A stretch of 64,000 nt of DNA from positions 1 to 64,000 of the forward strand of contig CAWEEP010000053.1 in assembly GCA_963808125.1 (NCBI GenBank). The letters are read 5' to 3'. Shown in pieces: positions 57,927-64,000 of the stretch. This DNA is from CAWEEP01 sp963808125. GTDB taxonomy: Bacteria > Chloroflexota > Dormibacteria > Aeolococcales > Aeolococcaceae. Position 1 is the first letter of the stretch. Each line of letters begins with the position of its first letter. The notes below the pieces were generated by a model. That model was not told where the DNA came from, did no database searches, and saw only the letters and a program-made list of their open reading frames with translations. Made by a program: the position numbers and the translations under genes.

Positions 57927-58862
57927 TCAGCCCTCGGAGAAGCTCCGCACCGCCCAGGCGACCGCCCCCACCAGGCCGGCGTCGCTGCCCAGCTCGGCGG
58001 GACCGAACCGGCAACGACGGAGTGGGGCGGCGAAGGCGATCTCCGCCATGGCGTCGCGGAGCGGACCGTGGAGGAGGTCGGCGTGGCTGCCCACGCCGCC
58101 GCCGATGGCGAGGGCCTCCGGTCCCAGCAGGTTGATGACGCCGCCGAAGGCGCGGCCCAGCGCCCGTCCAGCCTCGGCGTACACCCGGCGAGCGAGGGCG
58201 TCGCCGCCGTGGGCGGCGTCGGCGATCACCGAGGCGGTGAGGGGATGGACCCCCCGCAGCTGCGAGACCTCGCCGGCGTCGAGGGCGGCGGCGGCCTGGG
58301 AGGCGATCCCCGTCCCCGAGGCGATACCCTCGAGACAGCCGACGTGACCCTGCCCGCATCGCGGGCCATCCAAGCTGGAGGGCACGTGGCCCAGCTCGAC
58401 GGCCGTGCCGACGGTGCCGACGTAGAGCTCGCCGTCGATGATCATGGCGCCACCGATCCCCGTGCCGACGATGACGAAGACGAAGGTGCGGGTGTCCCTG
58501 CCCATCCCCGCCACCCACTCGGCGTAGCCGGCGAGATTGGCGTCATTGTGGATGGCGACGGGGCATCCGGCCGCCTCGCTCAGCATGTCCCGGGCCGGGA
58601 GGTCCTCCCACCCCGGCAGGTGGGGGGCGGCGAAGACGATGCCCGCGACCGGGTCCACCGGGCCCGGGATGCCAATGGCGATGCCGTCGGGGGTTCCCCC
58701 GGCGACCTCCTTCGCCGCCGCCGCGCAGGCCGCGATCACCGCCTCCGGGCCGTCGGCCGCGGGCGTCCGGCGGGCGACCCGAGCCCCGGGGGCCGTAGGT
58801 CCGTTGGCGACCGCCGCCCGGATGCTGGTGCCACCCAGATCGATGCCGACCAGGCGCTTCAT
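57927..58862 (-). CDS. ROK family glucokinase
   Basis: Phosphorylates glucose (or a related hexose) to the 6-phosphate. 311 residues. VGIDLGGTSIRAAVA (phosphate-1), NDANLAGYAEW, GTGIGGAMIIDGELY, the metal-site His in ELGHV and CGQGHVGCLEGIASG, which carries the ROK signature. No N-terminal DNA-binding domain, so it is a kinase rather than a regulator. Its ATG at 58862 overlaps the zwf stop by 4 nt, giving a zwf-glk operon that feeds glucose into the pentose phosphate route. Confidence 0.88.
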   Translation of the reverse strand: MKRLVGIDLGGTSIRAAVANGPTAPGARVARRTPAADGPEAVIAACAAAAKEVAGGTPDGIAIGIPGPVDPVAGIVFAAPHLPGWEDLPARDMLSEAAGCPVAIHNDANLAGYAEWVAGMGRDTRTFVFVIVGTGIGGAMIIDGELYVGTVGTAVELGHVPSSLDGPRCGQGHVGCLEGIASGTGIASQAAAALDAGEVSQLRGVHPLTASVIADAAHGGDALARRVYAEAGRALGRAFGGVINLLGPEALAIGGGVGSHADLLHGPLRDAMAEIAFAAPLRRCRFGPAELGSDAGLVGAVAWAVRSFSEG

Positions 58863-60328
58863 GAGGGCCTCCCCCGCGCTGGGGCACGACGGCGCCGCGC
58901 CTCCGCAGTGGGTGAATTGTGCCAGTGGCCGGGGCGGGGGATCCGGGTGGCGGCCTCCGGGCCCCAGCTCCCCGCTGCGTACGGCGCCACGGGCGGCGGC
59001 CGGTCGAGCACCGGCTGGACGACCTTCCAGCCGCGTTCCACCTCGTCCTCCCGGATGAACAGCGTATGGTCGCCACTCAGCGCGTCGTGGAGGAGCCTCT
59101 CGTACGCTTCGGGCGGGGTGCTCTTGAATGAGCCCTCGTAGCTGAAATCCATCTCCACGGGAAGCGTCGTGACCTCTGGTCCGGGACGCTTGGCGACGAA
59201 GCTGACGGAGATCCCCTCGTCGGGCTGGATGCGGATGACCAACCGGTTGCTGTCGAGGCGGTCGACGCCGATGCCCTTGAAGAGATGGAGCGGGGCCTGC
59301 CGGAAGGTGAGGACCACGCGCGTGTCCCGCGTGGCGAGCCGCTTGCCGGTGCGCAGGAGGAAGGGGACCCCCGCCCAGCGCCAGGAGTCGATGTGCAGAC
59401 GCAGGGCGGCGAAGGTCTCCGTCTGGGACTTCGGGTCGACCCCGTCCTCCTCCCGGTAGGCCGGCACCGCCTCGCCGTCGATGCGCCCCGCGGCGTACTG
59501 GCCGCGGACCACGTGGTGGGGATCGGCGGGCTGCAGGGCGTCGAGCACCGCGACCTTGGCATTGCGCAGGGCCTCGGGCGCGAACGAGCTGGGGGGCTCC
59601 ATGGCGGTGACGGCGAGGAGTTGGAAAAGATGGTTCTGGACGATGTCGCGGATCGCCCCGGTCTCCTCGTAGAAGCGACCGCGCTGCTCGACACCGAGGG
59701 TCTCGGCGACCGTGATCTCCACCCGGGCTATCGCGTCGCGGTTCCACACCCGTTCGAAGATCGAGTTGCCGAAGCGGAAGACGAGGAGGTTCTGGACCGT
59801 CTCCTTGCCCAGATAGTGGTCGATCCGGTAGATGCGCTCCTCGGGAAGCGCCTCGTGGAGGGTGAGATTGAGCTGGGTCGCCGAGGCCGCGTCATGGCCG
59901 AAGGGCTTCTCGATGACGAGCTTGGTCCCCGGCGCGAGCCCCGCCGCGGAGATGGCGGCGGCGAGGGTGCCGAACGCCGACGCCGGGACCGCCAGGTAGA
60001 CGAGGCGCAGCGACCGCTGCGCCGCCAGCGCCAGGGGCAACAGGTTGTCGTCGCCCTGGATGGCGACGAAGCGCAGGCGCTGGGCAAACCTGGCAAAGCT
60101 GCGGCGGTCGAGGCCCGTCCTGGAGTAGCTGCGGATCGCCTGCTCCGCGTGGGCCCGGAAGCGGTCGTCATCCCAGGCCATCGGGGCCACGCCGATGAGA
60201 TCGCCCGCCTTGGGGAGCAGCCCCTCCACCTCCAGGTTGTAGAGGGCGGGGAGGAGCTTGCGGGCCGCCAGGTCACCGGTGGCGCCGACGATGACGATGT
60301 CCTGGTCGGGCGGGGTGTGGAGGCTCAC
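58859..60328 (-). CDS. zwf: Glucose-6-phosphate 1-dehydrogenase
   Basis: First step of the oxidative pentose phosphate pathway. 489 residues. IVIVGATGDLAARKLLPALY (coenzyme fold), EKPFGHDAASA, the catalytic RIDHYLGKETVQNLL (about 165-179), RGRFYEETGAIRDIVQNHLF, and the C-terminal region GDHTLFIREDEVERGWKVV. An in-frame basic tail of about 25 residues (ARRRRAPARGRPS) follows the usual end. Whether the cofactor is NADP or F420 is not in doubt by family: this is the NAD(P) enzyme, not an F420-dependent one. Followed by glucokinase. Confidence 0.95.
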   Translation of the reverse strand: MSLHTPPDQDIVIVGATGDLAARKLLPALYNLEVEGLLPKAGDLIGVAPMAWDDDRFRAHAEQAIRSYSRTGLDRRSFARFAQRLRFVAIQGDDNLLPLALAAQRSLRLVYLAVPASAFGTLAAAISAAGLAPGTKLVIEKPFGHDAASATQLNLTLHEALPEERIYRIDHYLGKETVQNLLVFRFGNSIFERVWNRDAIARVEITVAETLGVEQRGRFYEETGAIRDIVQNHLFQLLAVTAMEPPSSFAPEALRNAKVAVLDALQPADPHHVVRGQYAAGRIDGEAVPAYREEDGVDPKSQTETFAALRLHIDSWRWAGVPFLLRTGKRLATRDTRVVLTFRQAPLHLFKGIGVDRLDSNRLVIRIQPDEGISVSFVAKRPGPEVTTLPVEMDFSYEGSFKSTPPEAYERLLHDALSGDHTLFIREDEVERGWKVVQPVLDRPPPVAPYAAGSWGPEAATRIPRPGHWHNSPTAEARRRRAPARGRPS

Positions 60329-60609
60329 CGGTCCGCCATCAGCGGCGCCCGTCCGGCGTCACGGCAACGACGCCGGCGGGCGGGACAGCATCGGGCAATG
60401 CCGCCCGGCCCCCCGGGGACGGCGCTCGACGGGGACGGGGCGGGTTCGACCGCGGCCACGAGGCCGGATTGTACGGGAGCCGCCGCGACGGCCACGCCGG
60501 GCGCGGCGATCAGGCGCAGGCGGGGACGCCCGGCGGCGCACCGGTTCACCCCTCCACCTGTGAACATGCGCCAGTACGTCGACGGAGTTTTCACCGAGGA
60601 GCGCGCAGC

Positions 60610-61242
60610 GTGGAATACGAAGGCATCGAGCCGGAGCTCGACATCACCCCGACCGGGACGCGGATGTGGGGTTTCGGTGAGATCCTCGGCGTGAGCTTCC
60701 TCGTCGCCGCCGTTCTCCTCGCCGCCGGCTCCATCGCCGCCGGCCTGCTGACGGCGGGCGCCTCGCCCGCCCAGAACCAGGTCGAGGTCGATCTCCTCTA
60801 CACCACCCAGTGGATCACCCCGTACATCGTCCTGTTTCCTCTCGCCGCTCTGGCCAGCGCCTGGTGGCGGATCCGATCCGAGCGGGCTGACGCGGCCCCG
60901 GAGGCCGGCGGCGGCTCCCTGGGCGCGGCCAGGGGCGTGGTCATGGCCAGCGGCGCGCTGCTGGTCGTGGTCGTCTGCGGCGCGGTCGGAGCCATTGCCA
61001 GCACCCTGTTGCTGATCCACGCCAGCGACCTGCCGGGCAATCAAGTCTGGCCGTCGGGCGCCCAGACCCTGTCCGAGGGCACCGCTGCCTTGGTGCTCGC
61101 GATTGCCGGAATCGTCTGGGTCTCCGCCCTCCTGGGACGGACGTCGTACCGGCTCGCCCCCGCAGTCGAGGACGAGACCGCGGATGCCGCGGACTCGACG
61201 GACCTCGAGGAGAGCCCGGTCACCATCACCGCCCCCGACTGA
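60610..61242 (+). CDS. Membrane protein of unknown function
   Basis: About 210 residues with four predicted helices (ILGVSFLVAAVLLAAGSIAA; a helix near WITPYIVLFPLAALASAWW; GVVMASGALLVVVVCGAVGA; AALVLAIAGIVWVSALLG) and an acidic C-terminal tail. No family recognised. The GTG at 60610 has GAGGAG 8 nt upstream and gives a sensible N-terminus (VEYEGIEPELD). The 281 nt between it and the divergent zwf hold no other gene. Confidence 0.7.
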   Translation: MEYEGIEPELDITPTGTRMWGFGEILGVSFLVAAVLLAAGSIAAGLLTAGASPAQNQVEVDLLYTTQWITPYIVLFPLAALASAWWRIRSERADAAPEAGGGSLGAARGVVMASGALLVVVVCGAVGAIASTLLLIHASDLPGNQVWPSGAQTLSEGTAALVLAIAGIVWVSALLGRTSYRLAPAVEDETADAADSTDLEESPVTITAPD

Positions 61243-61299
61243 GGGTCACCCCGAAAGGTAGGCCGGCCGGGCGACGGTCGCCGGCTCGGGGAGAAGGGG

Positions 61300-62157
61300 T
61301 CAGGCGCTGACCGTCCGGCAGGCGCGAGCCGGGTATCCGAGCTCGCCGGCCGCGGCGGTCAGCGCCTCGGCCTCGGCCCGCCCGCCCGCCACGGAGAAGA
61401 CGGCGCCGCCGCTGCCGGTGAGATGCCACCGGCCCTGGGGAGCACCGGCGCGCAGGCACCGGAGCGCTTCGGCCAGTTCCGGCTGGGCACGGCAGGCGGC
61501 CGCCTCGAGATCGGAGCCGCACAGTTCGGGATCCACCGGCCGCCCCCGCGCCAGGAGGCGGGTCAGCGCCTCCGGCCGTTCGGGGCCAAGCCATTCGCCT
61601 GGGTCGAGCGCCGCAAAGGTGGCCGCGGTGCTGCTGCGTCCGGCGACGGCGACGGCGCAGTGGAAGGGGGCGTGGAGGACCGTCTCCAGGCGCTCGCCGG
61701 CGCCGCCGACGAGCTGGCCGCCCCCAGCGAAGCAGGCGGGCACATCACTGCCCAGCGCGTCGGCGATTCGCAGCAGGTCCGGGTCGGTGGCCACGGCACC
61801 GGGACCGGCGAGGAGCCGGAGGACGGCCGCGGCGTCCGCGGAACCTCCCCCCAGGCCCGCCGCGGCGGGCAGGCGCTTCTCCAGATGGAGGTGGGCCGAC
61901 ATCCCGGGGTGGCGGTCGAGGAGTTGCCGGGCCGCCCGGAGGGTCAGGTCATCGGCGGCGGGGACCTCGGCGGCATGGGGGCCTGAGACGTCCAGCCGCA
62001 CATCGGCAGGCCCATCCGCCGCCGTCAGCCGGAGCCCGACCAGGTCGTGCCAGTCGAGGCGGACGATGAGGGAGCGCAGGTCGTGGCGCCCGTCCGGCCG
62101 GCGGCCGACAACGCTCAGCGCCAGGTTGAGCTTGGCGTAGGCGGGAACGACGGTCAT
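61300..62157 (-). CDS. ispE: 4-diphosphocytidyl-2-C-methyl-D-erythritol kinase
   Basis: GHMP kinase of the MEP isoprenoid pathway. 285 residues. AYAKLNLALSVVGRRPDGRH at the N-terminus, the phosphate loop LPAAAGLGGGSADAAAVLR (about 92-110), GSDVPACFAGG, and LTGSGGAVFSV near the C-terminus. Divergent from rpsT with 83 nt between. The rest of the MEP pathway is outside the window. Confidence 0.93.
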   Translation of the reverse strand: MTVVPAYAKLNLALSVVGRRPDGRHDLRSLIVRLDWHDLVGLRLTAADGPADVRLDVSGPHAAEVPAADDLTLRAARQLLDRHPGMSAHLHLEKRLPAAAGLGGGSADAAAVLRLLAGPGAVATDPDLLRIADALGSDVPACFAGGGQLVGGAGERLETVLHAPFHCAVAVAGRSSTAATFAALDPGEWLGPERPEALTRLLARGRPVDPELCGSDLEAAACRAQPELAEALRCLRAGAPQGRWHLTGSGGAVFSVAGGRAEAEALTAAAGELGYPARACRTVSA

Positions 62158-62240
62158 TGCGGCGATTGCTATACTCCACCCTCGCCCCCGCTGCCGAGTG
62201 GCAGTGGTGGCTTCTCGTCGAACCATCACCAGGTGTCAAC

Positions 62241-62839
62241 GTGGCCAACTCCCGTTCAGCCCGAAAGCGCATCCGCGCCAGCGAGCGCAAGCGCGTCCGC
62301 AACCGCACCGTCCGTTCGGCGGTTCGGACCAAGATCGGCCGGGTGCGGCATGCGCTGATCAGCGGCCAGACCGAGGGGATCGACGAGGATCTGCGCGGCG
62401 CCATCAAAGCGCTGGACAAGGCCGCCGAGAAGGGGATCATCCACCGCAACAACGCCGCCCGGCGCAGTCGCGGATCATGGTTATGGCCGCCCGTCTGACG
62501 GCGATGTCCGGGAGCCTCGAGGAGCAGGCAGCCACTCGCGCGGCGGCCACCGGCGGCGCCAAGGGCAAGACGACAAGAGCCGCAGCGACCGCTCCGAAGA
62601 CCGCCGCCAAGGCCACGGCCCCAAAGGCCGCTGCCAAGGTCACCGCCGCCAAGGCCGCCGCCCCCAAGGCTGCCAGCAAGGCAGCCCCCACCAAGGCGGC
62701 CCCCACCAAGGCAGCCCCCGCCAAGACAGCCCTCACCAAGGCAACCGCCACCAAGGCGGCCGCCCCGAAGACGGGTGACACGAAGACGACCGGCGGCACG
62801 AAGGCGGCCACGGCGAAGCGGTCGACCAAGCGCCCCTGA
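62241..62839 (+). CDS. rpsT: 30S ribosomal protein S20 with long Lys/Ala-rich tail (frameshifted)
   Basis: Small-subunit ribosomal protein. The S20 core (VANSRSARKRIRASERKRVR, TKIGRVRHALISG, IIHRNNAARR) occupies about 85 residues. A missing A near 62465 (CGCAGTCGC for CGCAAGTCGC) shifts to KSRIMVMAARLTAM, followed by about 110 residues of Ala/Lys/Thr/Pro repeats (AAPTKAAPTKAAPAKTA) ending RSTKRP. Normal S20 ends soon after the core. The tail resembles histone-H1-like or nucleic-acid-binding extensions. GTG start with AGGTG upstream. Convergent with holA. Confidence 0.88.
62590..62770. repeat. Lys/Ala-rich coding repeat in rpsT tail (15-bp units at the 3' part)
   Basis: Head-to-tail 15-bp units of the type GCCCCCACCAAGGCG, clearest at about 62686-62765, preceded by a looser GCC-AAG-rich stretch. 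Third 15-bp coding minisatellite of the window. Confidence 0.7.
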
Positions 62840-62866
62840 CGGGCCGCGCGGAGGCTTCGACCGGGA

Positions 62867-63947
62867 TCAGCCCGGCCGAGCACCCCTGCGCTCGTCGCGG
62901 CTCCCCCTCGCCGTCGCCGTCCGCCGCTCGGACGTCAGCGCCCGGGCGGCACCCAGAGCGAAACCCTGCAGCGCGTTGCGGTCGTTGCTCTCCCCCGCTT
63001 GATGGAGGCGTCGAGCCTCTGGAGTTGGCGGAGCCAGTCCTCGACGAGCCCGGGGCTCACCGCCCCAGCCTGCCTCGCCTGGCGCTCAGCGCGCCACTCG
63101 GGTATCCGCAACTTCTCTCCAACCTCGCGCCGCGGATGCCGGAGAGCACGAGACCCTGGACCTGGCGCAGCTCGTGGAGCTGCCCGGCGAGGGTGGCGAT
63201 CAGGTGCTGGGTGGACCTCCCCTCCTCGACCAGGTCGGCGACGGCGGCCGCGCCGAGACCGGGCCGCGGTCCCAGCAAGCGCTCCAGGACCGCCCACACC
63301 TCCAAGGTCTCGGAACCGCCGGTCAGGAGTCGGACCGTCTCCAGGTCGACGATCTGGCCATCAGCGTGGGCGGCCAGCTTGTCCAGCTCGGCGGAGACGA
63401 CGCCGAGGTCGCTGCCGGCGACGCGCAGGATGTGCTCCATCCCGCCGGCGCGCAAGCGGAGGTCGCGCGCCGCCGCCGCGCGATCCACCCACTCTCGGAG
63501 ATCGCGGCTGCGCAGCTGACGGCAGAGGAGGATGTGCCCCCCGAGGCGTGTCACCGCCGCCAGTACGGGATGGGACGCGGGGACCGTCTCGTGGCAGACG
63601 AGGCATACCGACGTGGTGGGGGCTCGCAGTTCCAGGGCGGCGGCCAGGGCTCGCGCCCCTTCATCGCCCCGCCGGCCCCCCAGCTGGGGCGGGTCGCGGA
63701 TCAGCAGGTACCGGCGCGGGTCGATGAACGGCGTCTCGGCGATGCCGGCGCGGATCCGCTCGATCGGCGCTGGAGGATCGACGACATCGACCCCCATCTC
63801 GGCGCCGGCCGCGGCACCCCAGCGGCGCACCTCGTCGTCCACCCGGAATCGATCATCGCCGTGGACCAGCAGGAGTTCGGCGCTGCCGCCTTCTCCGCCG
63901 GAGGGGCCACTCCGCTGCGGCTCAGAACCGGTAGCGGCGGCGCCCAT
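62867..63947 (-). CDS. holA: DNA polymerase III delta subunit (two frameshifts)
   Basis: Clamp-loader wrench subunit. About 360 residues. LLLVHGDDRFRVDDEVR at the N-terminus, RYLLIRDPPQLGG, LVCHETVPASHPV, VSAELDKLAAHADGQIVDLE and WAVLERLLG follow the HolA pattern. A missing base near 63130 shifts to REVGEKLRIPEWRAERQARQ, and a missing G in the G5 run near 62998 to ESNDRNALQGFALGAARAL, ending at 62867. The start is taken as the ATG at 63947. It is convergent with rpsT, as in Bacillus. Confidence 0.85.
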
Positions 63948-64000
63948 CCTCCCCCCGGAAGGTCTCCGCTCCGGCCCTCTCCGCGAGGAATCGGATGGCC
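63922..64000 (-). CDS. C-terminal end of an upstream gene, possibly comEC (partial)
   Basis: The frame entering from the right edge reads AIRFLAERAGAETFRGEDGR and ends RRYRF at a stop at 63922-63924, overlapping the holA start. comEC usually precedes holA and ends in a short similar segment. With only 25 codons this is a guess from position and codon use. Confidence 0.35.
   Translation of the reverse strand, partial: AIRFLAERAGAETFRGEDGRRRYRF

Noticed and set aside
57337..58518. 393-codon minus-strand frame over the glucokinase gene
   Set aside because: Out-of-frame with the clear ROK kinase on the same strand; only its last part, beyond the kinase stop, shows possible coding character and that is reported separately.

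Overview
The window is a high-GC (roughly 70%) bacterial chromosome segment with densely packed genes on both strands. The single-chain GlyRS, the F420 biosynthesis genes, the mycothiol-type DinB protein, the DrrAB-type exporters and the Bacillus-like order of housekeeping genes point to the Terrabacteria. A Dormibacterota/Chloroflexota-like or actinobacterial lineage is most likely, but the sequence alone does not settle the phylum. There are no rRNA genes, CRISPR arrays or prophage; there is one complete IS element and two tRNA genes (Asn, Gln).

Layout. 1-6.5 kb: a xylose/ribose-type sugar ABC operon (binding protein, then two tandem ATPase-permease pairs, the second running off the left edge), divergent from a ROK regulator. 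6.5-14 kb: a mutarotase-like epimerase, a Mg-chelatase I gene, the F420 genes cofC-cofE-cofD, a short-chain dehydrogenase and a fused Mg-chelatase I/D protein. 14-18.9 kb: a lipoprotein, a DUF3501 protein, a RadC-like protein, then an orphan ParA between two membrane proteins with long disordered repeat tails, and tRNA-Asn. 19-36.3 kb: a housekeeping block with rpoD, dnaG, ppdK, msrA, a DrrAB exporter with its TetR regulator and a hydrolase, glyS, recO, a CNNM/CorC protein, prs and glmU, followed by tRNA-Gln. 37-40.5 kb: a Met-Gly-repeat protein paired with a zinc-ribbon protein, and a DUF4232-like lipoprotein. 40.8-46.5 kb: a PotABCD-type importer operon ending in a metallophosphoesterase. 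46.5-51 kb: an alpha/beta-hydrolase-like protein, then a self-contained operon of ribbon-helix-helix regulator, DUF4097 protein, ABC ATPase and ABC permease. 51-57.1 kb: DedA, glgX, malQ and an IS5-family element. 57-64 kb: a small unknown gene, ROK glucokinase, zwf, a membrane protein, ispE, rpsT, holA and probably the tail of comEC.

How the genes fit together. The sugar importer, mutarotase-like protein, glucokinase and zwf together would take up sugar, phosphorylate it and feed it to the oxidative pentose phosphate route. glgX and malQ process glycogen or maltodextrin, and ppdK links pyruvate and PEP. rpoD-dnaG and recO-glyS keep an order known from Bacillus and relatives.

Major caveat. 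At least 15 genes, including the essential rpoD, glyS, prs, rpsT and holA, carry single-base indels, mostly deletions in short homopolymers. These look like assembly errors in an otherwise intact genome. I annotate such genes as full-length CDSs spanning the frameshift and say where it lies.

Most interesting signals: a recurring -10-like hexamer 6-9 nt before start codons (leaderless transcription); two strikingly clear operators (twin CTTAC-N10-GTAAG sites of the TetR gene and a nested palindrome at the ribbon-helix-helix gene); the orphan ParA locus; and 15-bp and 24-bp coding minisatellites that build disordered protein tails.
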